From: F23-D06 sp002392325
GTDB taxonomy: Bacteria; Bacteroidota; Bacteroidia; Bacteroidales; WCHB1-69
Reading direction: 5' to 3'
Assembly: GCA_946624065.1 (NCBI GenBank)
Contig: CAMORT010000004.1
Coordinates: 6,990-70,989, forward strand
DNA: 64,000 nt
Positions 49,788 through 58,827 of this stretch are shown here, piece after piece. The notes below the pieces were generated by a model. That model worked only from the letters and a program-made list of their open reading frames with translations. It was not told the DNA's origin and made no database searches. The position numbers and the translations under genes were made by a program. The stretch's first letter is position 1. Each line of letters opens with the position of its first letter.

Positions 49788-50398
49788 ACAATACCTAATG
49801 TCTGTTTTATTTTGGAAGTGAGAATATCGATGCCTTTTTCGTTTTCGGCACCGATGGGGATGATAATATCCGCAAGACGCTTAGAGGGCTCAATAAAGAG
49901 CTCGTGCATGGGTTTCACGAAGTTCTGGTAATGAACGATGGACTTGTCCAGTCCGCGCCCGCGCTCGTTCACATCGCGCTGGATAATGCGAATCAGGCGC
50001 TCGTCGGCATCGGTATCCACAAAAACTTTTATATCCAGATTCCGGCACAAAGAAGCGTCAGTGAAAATAAGGATCCCTTCCACAATCAGCACATCGCAAG
50101 GGTTTACGGGAATGGTATCCTTTCCTCTACCGCAAGTCACATACGAATAGGTAGGCATCTCGATGGGATTTCCTGCCCGCAGTTCATCAATATGTTGGAC
50201 CAGCAGCGGCCATTCGATAGCTGACGGATGGTCGAAGTTGATCTTCTCTTTCTCTTCTTGCGGAAGATGTCCATTATCCTTGTAGTAAGCGTCTTGTGAC
50301 AAAACGCTCACTTTCTCACGCGGAATGCTTTGGATGATTTTCTTTACAACAGATGTTTTCCCGGAACCGGAGCCGCCGGCGATGCCAATCACTAACAT
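49784..50398 (-). CDS. udk: Uridine kinase
   Basis: A 204-residue uridine/cytidine kinase of the pyrimidine salvage pathway. It shows Walker A G-G-S-G-S-G-K-T-S-V-V-K-K near residue 8, the substrate-binding D-A-Y-Y-K, N-F-D-H-P-S-A and the lid with R-D-x-x-E-R-G-R. The start is M-L-V-I-G-I at 50398, because the promoter (-7 at 50424-50431) lies between it and the more upstream in-frame ATG. Confidence 0.93.
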   Translation of the reverse strand: MLVIGIAGGSGSGKTSVVKKIIQSIPREKVSVLSQDAYYKDNGHLPQEEKEKINFDHPSAIEWPLLVQHIDELRAGNPIEMPTYSYVTCGRGKDTIPVNPCDVLIVEGILIFTDASLCRNLDIKVFVDTDADERLIRIIQRDVNERGRGLDKSIVHYQNFVKPMHELFIEPSKRLADIIIPIGAENEKGIDILTSKIKQTLGIV

Positions 50399-50423
50399 AG
50401 GAGTATCTTTTAAATTACCGTTG

Positions 50424-50431
50424 CAAAGATA
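50424..50431 (-). promoter_or_regulatory. Promoter of udk
   Basis: TATCTTTG is read on the minus strand, 26 bases before the udk start. Confidence 0.65.
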
Positions 50432-50446
50432 ACTATTTTTCAATAA

Positions 50447-50474
50447 AAAAACACGCTGAATTCAGCGTGTTTTT
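50447..50474 (-). terminator. Terminator after tRNA-Gln
   Basis: The palindrome AAAACACGCTGAATTCAGCG continuing into TGTTTT folds into a hairpin with flanking A and T tracts, so it can act in both directions. It separates the tRNA from udk. Confidence 0.75.
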
Positions 50475-50487
50475 CTTTTCATTTCTG

Positions 50488-50558
50488 TTGCCCCGATAGG
50501 ACTCGAACCCATACAAACAGAACCAGAATCTGCTGTGCTACCATTACACCACAGGGCA
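50488..50558 (-). tRNA. tRNA-Gln (anticodon CTG)
   Basis: A complete cloverleaf of about 71 bases. The acceptor stem TGCCCTG pairs with CGGGGCA (one G-T), the anticodon stem GCAGA/TCTGT encloses loop TTCTGGT with anticodon CTG (forward-strand 50524-50526), and the T arm carries GGTTCGAGTCC. CCA is not encoded. Confidence 0.95.
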
Positions 50559-50612
50559 ATTCGTTTGAGCGCGCAAAAATACATTTTTTTTTGAAACACG
50601 CTCAAACGAATT
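50558..50612 (-). repeat. Inverted repeat enclosing the tRNA-Gln promoter
   Basis: AATTCGTTTGAGCG (50558-50571) and CGCTCAAACGAATT (50599-50612) are perfect 14-bp inverted repeats. The -7 element TATTTTTG (50574-50581, minus) lies in the 27-base spacer and one arm overlaps the first base of the tRNA. It could also serve as the terminator of the gene at 50634. Confidence 0.7.
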
Positions 50613-50633
50613 ATTATTTTTTTGTTTTTTCTT

Positions 50634-51788
50634 TTATGAGACGAAGACCACTTCGTACCAGAGGTATCCGCTCACCACTACTTCTTTGTAGTACACGTTA
50701 TCAACTTTGAAGTACACATTGCCGTCGAGTACAATCTCTTCGTAGTTGCTGGGCAGTTCTGCCACACGTGCTCCGATGGGAGGTGCCACCACTTCGTAGT
50801 CATTCTTTCTCGGCACATAGAAGGTTCCATCATCGTAGTAGTAGGTCACATTTCTGTGGATTACGATCACCGGTCTCCAGGTGTGGAAGATGGTGTGGGC
50901 AATCACGGCTCCGATAGGCGGGCGGCAGATTATGTAGTATCCGTTGATATAGCGGCAGAAGACGCTGTTGTAGAAGTAGTAGGGCATGCCGTGATAGTAC
51001 ACCGGGCGGATGTGACGCGGAACATTCATGTGATATCCGAAATTGTGGTGATTCGGGTGCACATACGGCATGGGTTTCGGTGCGGGTCCAGCACCAGGAG
51101 CACCTGCGTGTCCGTGATTCTGCGGAGCCGGCTGCGGACGTGCCTGACCATGCTCATTGTAGCCTCTCTTGGTAGCATCATCCGTTGTAGCGCTGGCAGT
51201 GGGCGCGGGACCTCTGCTGGAAACACTGCTGCTGGCAGCGGGCTTGTTGCTTACCGTGGCGGTTCCACTGCTTGTACGAGCGTTGGTTGCCGTAGAAGAC
51301 GGTGTTGCCGTAGTGGGTTTTGTGCTCACACTACCCGTTCTGCTTGCGGAGGTGGGAGTGGATGCGGGTCTTGCTGTTGAAGAACCAGCACTGGCAGGTG
51401 TCCGTGACACGGATGATCCGCTTGAACTGGTATTGGCAGGTCTTGTAGTTGCTGCCGAGGACGGTCTTGCCGTAGAGTTGGAAGCGGGTCTGGCAGTTTG
51501 AGAGGAAGTCTGACGACTTACCGTGGTTGGTCTGGATGTGCTTGACGGACGAGCCGTTGCGTTGGAACGAGATGCTGCTGTTGATTGAGCTCTTTGGTAA
51601 CTATTGTTCGCTTTGTTTAGTTGAGCATCCCCCCTTTGCATTTGGCGATTTGCCTGGGTGCTTACCGATGTAGTTTGAGTTCTACTACTGCTGGGAGCAG
51701 TTTGCCGTGCAGGCGCCTGGGCCATAACTTCCGTGAGGGTCAAACTCCCTACACAGAGCATCAACGACAGGATTAAGTTCTTTTTCAT
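50634..51788 (-). CDS. DUF6515-like protein with Thr/Ser/Ala-rich linker
   Basis: A 384-residue exported protein. It has a signal peptide (1-23, V-M-A-Q), a ~190-residue low-complexity linker of Ala, Thr, Ser, Arg and Pro, and a C-terminal ~145-residue DUF6515-like domain (P-P-I-G-A-V-I, Y-Y-Y-D-D-G-T-F-Y, P-P-I-G-A-R-V-x-x-L-P and a final Y-L-W-Y). The domain is thought to be an envelope module of unknown function. It stands alone between tRNA-Gln and the C10 protease. Confidence 0.78.
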   Translation of the reverse strand: MKKNLILSLMLCVGSLTLTEVMAQAPARQTAPSSSRTQTTSVSTQANRQMQRGDAQLNKANNSYQRAQSTAASRSNATARPSSTSRPTTVSRQTSSQTARPASNSTARPSSAATTRPANTSSSGSSVSRTPASAGSSTARPASTPTSASRTGSVSTKPTTATPSSTATNARTSSGTATVSNKPAASSSVSSRGPAPTASATTDDATKRGYNEHGQARPQPAPQNHGHAGAPGAGPAPKPMPYVHPNHHNFGYHMNVPRHIRPVYYHGMPYYFYNSVFCRYINGYYIICRPPIGAVIAHTIFHTWRPVIVIHRNVTYYYDDGTFYVPRKNDYEVVAPPIGARVAELPSNYEEIVLDGNVYFKVDNVYYKEVVVSGYLWYEVVFVS

Positions 51789-51855
51789 CTCTTTAAGATT
51801 TTAGATTGTTATAAAATCAATGTCAAAGACAACGAACAATCTATAATGTTTAAAA

Positions 51856-53964
51856 TTAGTGTTGGATGATTAATCGTTTTGTCATCACTTTGCGTTCGTC
51901 ACTTAGCGTAACTGTATAAAAACCAGCAGGTAACGAACGAATATCCATATTAGAATTATGGTGATCCAACGACTGCTGTATCAACAATCTTCCTGTAATA
52001 TCATATATGGAAGCCGTAACTTGGGCACTTGATCCGGGAAAATGGACATGAATTTCAGTGGAGGCAGGATTAGGAAATATGGTAAAGGTGTCGTCTTCCG
52101 CCTCTTCAATTCCAGCAGGCGAATAGTCGCTGTCCCATCTGAGTTCAAAACCATCCCCATTCAAATAATTGTCGGAACGGAATTCAAAAGCAATATTATT
52201 AGAATAGAAGATCATATCGTCAGGCAGTTCTGAGCCCTGAATGGTAGCCAACAATTCTTTAGGAAATACACTACGGTCGTAGATGAACAAATAATCACCT
52301 TCGGCAATATCCAATTCAGTAAAAGAAACGCTAACCCAAGATGCGTGCGGAAGCGAGAGTCTCCACACACAATTGGCGTTGGATCTGTACTTCATATCCC
52401 CGCTACCATCTGTCAAGACTCCCCTGTATTTGCGAATGACATTGGACTGGCAAGATGCCTCATGGCGGGAAACCGAGTATTTCAAACGCCAACCTGGCGC
52501 GGTCACAGAATCATCCGTAACGAAGGTAATATACAGACTGTCTGTCTGGCAGTTGAATGAATTTTCGGAGGGCATGGAACCGGAGAAGGATTTAAGCAAA
52601 CGCCCTTGGTTAGGATGCCCGTCCCAGAAAGAAAGGGAGTCATGGCCTTGTTGCGTCTCAAAGGCAAGCAATTGCACATGAACACTATAGGCGCTATCCT
52701 CCGTAATCACATAGGTACAATTGGCATTATTCAGATAATCCAAGGAGTTGCTTCCGTCTTCAAGCGTACCGCTGGCGCACTTAATAATGTTATTGGCACA
52801 ATAGTAAGGGTAGTCGGGACTGCCCGGATAAATGTTCCGCACCACTCGTTGGGAGTGACTGTATCCGCCAACCGCATTGGAGTCGGCCGGCACCGCTTTC
52901 AGGATATAAAAACCGTTTGAGGATCCACCCCAACCGAAGTTGAAATGGAAATAGTCTCTGTTATCATAGCCGTCGCACACAAAGGCGTGGCAACCCTCGT
53001 CGCTGCAACCGGAATAATAGAGCGGGCGACTTGCGTCCAGATTCTCTTTCAGAATGTTTTTCCACTGGCTCAGACTATAACTCGAGCGTTCCAGGTATTC
53101 GCAATTGGTGCTGTATCCGAAATAATGTGTCAAAGCCCAAGGCACATCTTGAGAATATGCGCCGGAGCCATCCGCACCATACATCATGTCCACCGCCGTG
53201 CCGCAATGGAAGATCAATTTGGCAACTTCGTTGTTGTAGAAGTCCAACTTGTCACTCATGGCCTCATAAAAATAGTTTTGCTGGGAGAAGTTCACATAGA
53301 AATCTCCGTAATCTGTATGGTTTGTGTGAAAACCTTGTCCACTATGCGGATAGCGATAGTAGTACATTATCATGGCCATGGCCACAGCCACACATCCATT
53401 GGGCGTGCGCATGTCGTATCCGCCGGGAGCTTCGGGATCGATTGGGGAATATGCGTTGTAATAGCGTGTTTGGTTCCAAAGGGCTGTGATCAGGGGGTGC
53501 ACAATAACGGTATCCTGGTCTTTGGTTCCATAGGCATAATCCAAAGCATCCCATTGGTGCCGCACCTCTTCCGATGGAGTAATTTGCTGATTACGGGCAT
53601 ATTGCACCTGGCTGGCATAATACTCTATCCACATGTTGGCAGCGGGCGCGGGATTCTCATAATCATATTGCTGGTCGGTGGAATAGGCCAGCATGGGCAT
53701 CACCGCATCATCAGCGGCCATCACGATAAAACCCTTCGGGAAATTCACGATCAGCAATAGCGTATCGTGCTGTTTTACCACAAAATGATAGTCTTTAGGC
53801 AATGAACATTCCTCCGGAGAACCGGCGGGGAGCACCTGCTGGAAAGCCGCAACCGCCTTGTTCATTAAATATTTAGGGGTGACGGGGGCTGCGAAAGTGG
53901 AATTCACCACCATCAGTAACCCTGTCAGGAATGCCAATAAAAAGATTTTATTTTTCATTTTCAA
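51856..53964 (-). CDS. C10 (streptopain-type) cysteine protease with T9SS tail
   Basis: A 702-residue secreted protease. It has a signal peptide (1-25), a pro-domain related to Spi-type inhibitors (~28-145), and a C10 catalytic domain (~150-360) with catalytic Cys191 (P-N-G-C-V-A-V-A-M) and His326 (E-G-C-H-A-F-V-C-D-G-Y-D), then N-F-G-W-G-G. Two CUB-like domains follow (~390-500 and ~510-615), then a T9SS sorting tail (I-F-P-N-P-A-S-T-E-I ... L-P-A-G-F-Y-T-V). It resembles P. gingivalis PrtT in architecture. Its promoter is at 53979-53986. Confidence 0.92.
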   Translation of the reverse strand: MKMKNKIFLLAFLTGLLMVVNSTFAAPVTPKYLMNKAVAAFQQVLPAGSPEECSLPKDYHFVVKQHDTLLLIVNFPKGFIVMAADDAVMPMLAYSTDQQYDYENPAPAANMWIEYYASQVQYARNQQITPSEEVRHQWDALDYAYGTKDQDTVIVHPLITALWNQTRYYNAYSPIDPEAPGGYDMRTPNGCVAVAMAMIMYYYRYPHSGQGFHTNHTDYGDFYVNFSQQNYFYEAMSDKLDFYNNEVAKLIFHCGTAVDMMYGADGSGAYSQDVPWALTHYFGYSTNCEYLERSSYSLSQWKNILKENLDASRPLYYSGCSDEGCHAFVCDGYDNRDYFHFNFGWGGSSNGFYILKAVPADSNAVGGYSHSQRVVRNIYPGSPDYPYYCANNIIKCASGTLEDGSNSLDYLNNANCTYVITEDSAYSVHVQLLAFETQQGHDSLSFWDGHPNQGRLLKSFSGSMPSENSFNCQTDSLYITFVTDDSVTAPGWRLKYSVSRHEASCQSNVIRKYRGVLTDGSGDMKYRSNANCVWRLSLPHASWVSVSFTELDIAEGDYLFIYDRSVFPKELLATIQGSELPDDMIFYSNNIAFEFRSDNYLNGDGFELRWDSDYSPAGIEEAEDDTFTIFPNPASTEIHVHFPGSSAQVTASIYDITGRLLIQQSLDHHNSNMDIRSLPAGFYTVTLSDERKVMTKRLIIQH

Positions 53965-53978
53965 TTTTTTAAAGGGTG

Positions 53979-53986
53979 CAAAAATA
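53979..53986 (-). promoter_or_regulatory. Promoter of the C10 protease gene
   Basis: TATTTTTG is read on the minus strand, with a possible TTTG 22 bases further upstream. Confidence 0.6.
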
Positions 53987-54043
53987 AAAAAATTAGGATA
54001 CTTGACGACAAATATCCTAATTAATTTATAAGTTTGCGGTCAA

Positions 54044-54496
54044 CTAAAAGTTGTTAATGTCAGGGATAGGGTCCATCAGATCGTCATCTTTGTCCTCGCG
54101 CATAGAACTGCCCGTGGAGCGTTGAAGCGAGGCGATGAGCGAACCGATCATCTTGGTGAGTTCCATCAACTGGTTGCGGGAATGCTCGGTGGATTCTACC
54201 GGGAAAAGGCCTTTTTTGGACAGGATTTCGGTGAACACCACGCACTCGCGCACGGAACTCTTGGCCATTTTAAGATAATACAAGAACTGCGTTTTGCTGC
54301 GGGATGATCCTTCCGCTGTATGCAATGCGATATTCTGTGCGGATTTAAGGAAAGATTCAACCAAAACTTTTTGAGTAATAGTGTTTTCCAATTTGCCTAA
54401 TTCATCATATAGCCAAACAATATAATCCATCGCTTTGGCATATATTCTCAGATCCTCAAACCTGAAGAAGCTAACGTTGTTATCGTTTTCGTTCAT
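54044..54496 (-). CDS. Four-helix-bundle (S23/IVP-like) protein
   Basis: A 150-residue protein of the TIGR02436 four-helix-bundle family: F-E-D-L-R-I-Y-A-K-A-M-D near the start, S-A-Q-N-I-A-L-H-T-A-E-G and K-T-Q-F-L-Y-Y-L-K-M-A-K-S-S-V-R-E-C in two parts. Relatives occur as inserts in 23S rRNA genes and as free-standing genes. The function is unknown. The acidic C-terminal tail is unusual. It has its own promoter (TATTTTTG at 54531-54538, minus). Confidence 0.88.
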   Translation of the reverse strand: MNENDNNVSFFRFEDLRIYAKAMDYIVWLYDELGKLENTITQKVLVESFLKSAQNIALHTAEGSSRSKTQFLYYLKMAKSSVRECVVFTEILSKKGLFPVESTEHSRNQLMELTKMIGSLIASLQRSTGSSMREDKDDDLMDPIPDINNF

Positions 54497-54530
54497 AATA
54501 CTTAATCTTTATAAAGTTAATAATAGGCAC

Positions 54531-54538
54531 CAAAAATA
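54531..54538 (-). promoter_or_regulatory. Promoter of the four-helix-bundle gene
   Basis: TATTTTTG is read on the minus strand, about 35 bases before the start. Confidence 0.55.
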
Positions 54539-54644
54539 ATTTTTTTTTTCAAATCCGCAACTTTTTTTATGTTTTTTTGTTGTTTTTTTTCATCGTCTTG
54601 CATTTAAAGCGGCACCGATAGAGGAAAACAAAACCAAATTTTAT

Positions 54645-54652
54645 TAATTTTG
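54645..54652 (+). promoter_or_regulatory. Promoter of the M23-phoH-lpxK-punA operon
   Basis: TAATTTTG fits the -7 consensus and lies 31 bases before the M23 gene. Confidence 0.6.
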
Positions 54653-54683
54653 CAGCCGCTAAAACATACTGTCATTTTATAAA

Positions 54684-55592
54684 ATGGGGAAGTTTCAGAA
54701 GATCAAAAACATTTGGAAGATAATCGTCAAGGATTGGAAGACGCGGTATCGTCTGGTTTTTTCCAATGAAGAAACCTTGGAGCAGCGTTTTGTGGTCAGG
54801 CACATCACCATTCAAAAAGTGTTTGTGGTAGCCGTCCTCGCCGCTTTCATTGTTTTCCTGCTCACAACCGTCCTCATTGCGCTGACCCCATTGCGCTTGT
54901 ACATACCGGGTTACACCTCCAACAAAGACTACAAGATGTATCGACAGGCGGCCAACAAGATTGATTCGTTGGAGAAGGTTATCGCCTACAATCAGGAGTA
55001 CATTGACCATTTTTCCGCCATGGCAAAAGGAGAAGTGCCCACGGCTGAAGAGATGGACAAGAATGCGGCCGCCACACCGCAGGTGCACACCCGTGAACGC
55101 CGCAAGGACCTGGCGAAACAGACTCAGAACATCATCGAAGAGGCCGAGATGATTTTGGGGCGCGTGCATAACAACAGCACCGTATCCAAGCCCAGTATTG
55201 ACCAAGCCAAAATCAGCAACCTCTCCATATACCCACCCGCATTAGGTGCGGTTACGCGTGTGTTCAACCTCGGAGAGAACCATTTTGGCATTGACATCAA
55301 CGGGAACAGAAACAGCGCTGTGAACTGCGTGGCCAACGGGGTGGTCATCTTCGCCGGTTTCAACGCCAACGACGGCCATGTCATCATCGTGCAACACCCG
55401 GGAAATCTGATTTCCGTGTACAAGCGGAACTCCTCATTACTAAAAAAATGCGGCGACAAAGTGTATGCCGGAACCCCCATTGCCATTATGGGAAACAGCG
55501 GTGCCGCAGAGGGGAAGACCACCCACCTGCACTTTGAATTGTGGTATAACGGATTCCCTATCAACCCATTAGATTATCTTGTCATTCATTAG
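54684..55592 (+). CDS. Membrane-anchored M23 metallopeptidase
   Basis: A 302-residue LytM-type peptidoglycan endopeptidase. A single N-terminal membrane segment (residues ~46-68) anchors it, a coiled-coil-like stretch follows (~88-110, 135-160), then the M23 domain (~185-300) with zinc ligands His200 and Asp204 (N-H-F-G-I-D) and His283, plus His281 (H-L-H-F-E-L-W). All key residues are present, so it is predicted active and periplasmic. It heads an operon with phoH, lpxK and punA. Confidence 0.92.
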   Translation: MGKFQKIKNIWKIIVKDWKTRYRLVFSNEETLEQRFVVRHITIQKVFVVAVLAAFIVFLLTTVLIALTPLRLYIPGYTSNKDYKMYRQAANKIDSLEKVIAYNQEYIDHFSAMAKGEVPTAEEMDKNAAATPQVHTRERRKDLAKQTQNIIEEAEMILGRVHNNSTVSKPSIDQAKISNLSIYPPALGAVTRVFNLGENHFGIDINGNRNSAVNCVANGVVIFAGFNANDGHVIIVQHPGNLISVYKRNSSLLKKCGDKVYAGTPIAIMGNSGAAEGKTTHLHFELWYNGFPINPLDYLVIH

Positions 55593-55595
55593 AAT

Positions 55596-56615
55596 ATGGA
55601 AAAAACAATCAGTATAGAGCCCTCTGATGTGGTCGGATTGTACGGCAGTCAGAACGCGAATATAGAACTGCTCAAAAACATTTTCCCTAAGTTGAAAATC
55701 ATTGCCCGAGGCAACGACATCAAGGTGGCGGGCGAGGATCACGAAGTGGAACTTTTTGAAGAGCGCGTGCAACTATTGGTTAAGCATTTGGAAGAGTACG
55801 GGAAACTGACCGAAACCGACATTCTGAACATCATCGCCATGGAAGACGACAGTTTTTACCGTTTGGACGGCGATGGCAGCAATGTCATTGTGCACGGACG
55901 CGAGGGGAAAATCATCAAAGCCATCACACCCAACCAGAAAAAGATGGTGGAGAGCGCCAACAAGAACGACATGGTGTTTGCCATCGGTCCTGCCGGCACC
56001 GGGAAAACCTACACAGCCGTCGCTCTTGCCGTCAGAGCACTGAAAAACAAACAGATACGCCGAATCATCCTGACCCGTCCGGCGGTGGAGGCAGGCGAAA
56101 ATTTAGGTTTTCTGCCCGGTGATTTACGGGACAAACTGGACCCCTATTTGCAACCGCTGTACGATGCGCTGTGGGATATGATTCCCATGCAGAAGCTCAT
56201 GTCGTACATGGAGGACAAGGTCATTGAGATTGCGCCGTTAGCTTTCATGCGCGGACGCACTTTGGACAATGCCTATGTCATCCTCGATGAAGCGCAAAAC
56301 GCCACTTCGGCGCAGTTGAAGATGTTTCTCACCCGTATGGGCAAGAATGCCAAATTCTTCATCACCGGTGACATCACGCAAATTGACCTGCCCAAGAACC
56401 AGCAGTCGGGACTTATTCAGGCCGACCGCATTTTGAGCAAGATTCCGGGCATTGACTTCATCTACATGGACGCTCGCGACGTGGTGCGCCATCATTTGGT
56501 GACCAAAATCATCAAGAGTTACGAAGATTACGAGGAAAAGCAGGCCGCTTACGAGCAGAAACGCAAAGAAGAGCGATTGGCGCAAAAGGCGGAAAACAAA
56601 ACGGCAAATGAGTAA
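55596..56615 (+). CDS. PhoH family protein
   Basis: A 339-residue PhoH-type ATPase. The Walker A motif G-P-A-G-T-G-K-T lies near residue 130, with Walker B (V-I-L-D-E-A-Q-N) and F-I-T-G-D-I-T-Q. A KH-like region precedes the ATPase. PhoH2-type proteins bind RNA and have been linked to RNA processing; the role is not settled. It follows the M23 gene by 3 bases and overlaps lpxK by 8. Confidence 0.94.
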   Translation: MEKTISIEPSDVVGLYGSQNANIELLKNIFPKLKIIARGNDIKVAGEDHEVELFEERVQLLVKHLEEYGKLTETDILNIIAMEDDSFYRLDGDGSNVIVHGREGKIIKAITPNQKKMVESANKNDMVFAIGPAGTGKTYTAVALAVRALKNKQIRRIILTRPAVEAGENLGFLPGDLRDKLDPYLQPLYDALWDMIPMQKLMSYMEDKVIEIAPLAFMRGRTLDNAYVILDEAQNATSAQLKMFLTRMGKNAKFFITGDITQIDLPKNQQSGLIQADRILSKIPGIDFIYMDARDVVRHHLVTKIIKSYEDYEEKQAAYEQKRKEERLAQKAENKTANE

Positions 56616-57684
56616 ATCACTGAAAATCAGATATTATCTATATCCTTTCGCTTGGATTTTCGGAGGTATTGCCTGGATACGCCGCCGTTTGTACAAGGCC
56701 GGCATCCTAAAGACCTACCAACCCGAGATTCCGGTGGTTTGCGTAGGCAATATCGCCATCGGGGGAACGGGAAAGACCCCTCATGCGGGATTCATTACCC
56801 GGGTGCTGTCGAAGCAATACCATGTATCCATGCTGAGTCGCGGTTACGGGCGCACAAGCAAAGGTTACATCTTGGCCAACACCACGCCCATGGAGCAACT
56901 GTCGGCGGCCCTAATTGGCGACGAACCGCTGCAATTGCACGAGCGTTTTCCATCGTTGCCGTTGGCGGTGGCGGAGAACCGGAAAGAGGGCATCCGGAAG
57001 TTGTTGGAGTACGCGCCCGACACGGATGTCATCGTCATGGACGACGCCTACCAGCATTTGTCGGTAACCCCCACCCTGAGGATGATTCTGACCGAATACG
57101 CACGGCCCTATTTCGAAGACTACCCCATGCCCGCGGGACGGTTGCGGGAATTTCCGTCTGCCGTGGCAGATGCCGACCTCGTAGTTGTCACCAAAGTGAC
57201 CGACGAGATGGAGGCGATTGACCGTGACGCATGGCGCAAGCGGTTGGGACTCCGTGATGACCAGCCACTCTTTTTCACACGGTACCAGTACGCTGCGCCG
57301 GAGCCCGTGACTGCCGCCGCGCAAAATCTAACGCTGACTTCCGACACTGACATCATCCTCATGACCGGCATCGCGCGCTCACAACCCTTATACGAGCATC
57401 TTCAAACCAACTATCACATTTCCAAACACATAAAATATCCTGACCATCACCGTTATACGATTTCTGAAATCGAACAACTGAAAAAATATTTCGGTGAGAA
57501 CAGCGTTTTATTCACTACGGAAAAAGACTGGATGCGTCTGCAAGGCGAGAGCTTCAAAAAAACATTATCTTTGCTGCCCGTATTCATTTTGCCGATTGAA
57601 ATCGAATTTTTAACTGAAGAAGAACATCAAACATTTATCCATATTTTAAAAGACCATGTTAGAAGAACGCAGAAAAAAAATTGA
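56608..57684 (+). CDS. lpxK: Tetraacyldisaccharide 4'-kinase
   Basis: A 358-residue LpxK, which phosphorylates the lipid A precursor on the inner membrane. It shows the Walker-like motif G-N-I-A-I-G-G-T-G-K-T-P and the conserved L-S-R-G-Y-G-R, D-D-A-Y-Q-H and T-T-E-K-D-W-x-R-L. It overlaps phoH by 8 bases and punA by 29, which implies tight co-translation. Confidence 0.95.
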   Translation: MSKSLKIRYYLYPFAWIFGGIAWIRRRLYKAGILKTYQPEIPVVCVGNIAIGGTGKTPHAGFITRVLSKQYHVSMLSRGYGRTSKGYILANTTPMEQLSAALIGDEPLQLHERFPSLPLAVAENRKEGIRKLLEYAPDTDVIVMDDAYQHLSVTPTLRMILTEYARPYFEDYPMPAGRLREFPSAVADADLVVVTKVTDEMEAIDRDAWRKRLGLRDDQPLFFTRYQYAAPEPVTAAAQNLTLTSDTDIILMTGIARSQPLYEHLQTNYHISKHIKYPDHHRYTISEIEQLKKYFGENSVLFTTEKDWMRLQGESFKKTLSLLPVFILPIEIEFLTEEEHQTFIHILKDHVRRTQKKN

Positions 57685-58480
57685 GGAAACCATTTCCTAT
57701 CTCAATAACAGAAAACACATCAGCCCTAAAATCGCCATCGTATTGGGCTCCGGCTTGGGCGGACTCACGCAATCCATGGAAATCGTGGATGAGATTCCTT
57801 ACACGGAGATTCCGAATTTCCCCGTTTCCACAGTAAAGGGACATAAGGGGACCATGATATTCGGCCGGCTGGGTGGCGTCGAAGTATTGGTCTTCAATGG
57901 CCGGATGCACTATTATGAGGGTTATCCGATGGATGTGGTCACCTATCCCCAGCAGATACTGAAAGGACTGGGTATCAATATTTTAATCTTATCCAATGCG
58001 GCGGGCGGCATGAATCCCACCTTTAAGGTTGGCGACATCATGATCATCAAGGACCACATCAATCTGTTTGGCAACAACCCGTTGATGGGACCGAATGACG
58101 ATGAGTTGGGTCCGCGTTTCCCGAACATGAGCGAGGTTTATTCGCACCGGCTCATCAAACTGGCGTACGAGAAGTCGAAAGAGACGGGCGTGCACTTGCA
58201 AGAGGGCGTCTATATGGGCGTTTCAGGACCTTGTTTCGAGACTCCCGCCGAGTATCGGATGTTCCATATCATGGGCGCTGACGCTGTGGGCATGTCCACG
58301 GTACCGGAAGCCATCATGGCGCATCACAGAGGTTTGGAAATCTTTGCTTTGTCTGTCATCACCGACCTTGGTGTGGTTGGGCAAGTAATGGAAGCCTCGC
58401 ATGAAGAGGTGTTGCAGGCCGCCAACACGGCAGGTCCGAACATGGTAAAGTTGATTTGCGCGATGCTGCCTGAGATGTAA
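57656..58480 (+). CDS. punA: Purine nucleoside phosphorylase
   Basis: A 274-residue trimer-type PNP of the purine salvage pathway. It has the phosphate site G-S-G-L-G, the G-R-x-H-Y-Y-E-G motif, the H-I-N-L-F-G-N-N-P-L-x-G-P motif and the purine-binding E-T-P-A-E-Y-R. It cleaves purine nucleosides with phosphate. It ends 2 bases from the convergent azlD gene. Confidence 0.95.
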   Translation: MLEERRKKIEETISYLNNRKHISPKIAIVLGSGLGGLTQSMEIVDEIPYTEIPNFPVSTVKGHKGTMIFGRLGGVEVLVFNGRMHYYEGYPMDVVTYPQQILKGLGINILILSNAAGGMNPTFKVGDIMIIKDHINLFGNNPLMGPNDDELGPRFPNMSEVYSHRLIKLAYEKSKETGVHLQEGVYMGVSGPCFETPAEYRMFHIMGADAVGMSTVPEAIMAHHRGLEIFALSVITDLGVVGQVMEASHEEVLQAANTAGPNMVKLICAMLPEM

Positions 58481-58482
58481 GA

Positions 58483-58827
58483 TTAGAAAACCACGGGCAA
58501 CAGCAGTTCCACGATAATAGCCACGAGCACGGCCACCAGGGCCACCCGGACTAATCCACGATTTTTCCAAGCCATGACAATAGCCACCATTGTTGCGATA
58601 GCGGCGGAGGCGAAGTGTGGTGTGGTTGCACCTGTTGGTGTGGTGGAATAGAGCACATCGGGGAAGGTCATGGCCGAAAGCACACAGAACGGGATATAGA
58701 ACAAAAAGTCCTGAATCCATTCGTTTTCCATCTTTTTCCGCACAAAACCGATGGGTATCACGCGAATAAGATAAGTGGTGAGTGCCATGATCACCATACA
58801 GATGGCGACATTCTGCATACTACACAT
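58483..58827 (-). CDS. azlD: AzlD family branched-chain amino acid export subunit
   Basis: A 114-residue small membrane protein with about four membrane segments and the AzlD signature T-T-Y-L-I-R and F-C-V-L-S-A-M. With AzlC it forms the exporter of leucine, isoleucine and valine. The start at 58827 (M-C-S-M-Q-N) is set by AAGGAGGT at 58832-58839, four bases away; a longer in-frame start at 58848 has none. It overlaps the azlC stop by 8 bases. Confidence 0.88.
   Translation of the reverse strand: MCSMQNVAICMVIMALTTYLIRVIPIGFVRKKMENEWIQDFLFYIPFCVLSAMTFPDVLYSTTPTGATTPHFASAAIATMVAIVMAWKNRGLVRVALVAVLVAIIVELLLPVVF

Noticed and set aside
50399..50443. Extra N-terminal 15 codons of udk
   Set aside because: The promoter TATCTTTG lies inside this stretch and the kinase fold begins at M-L-V-I-G-I.
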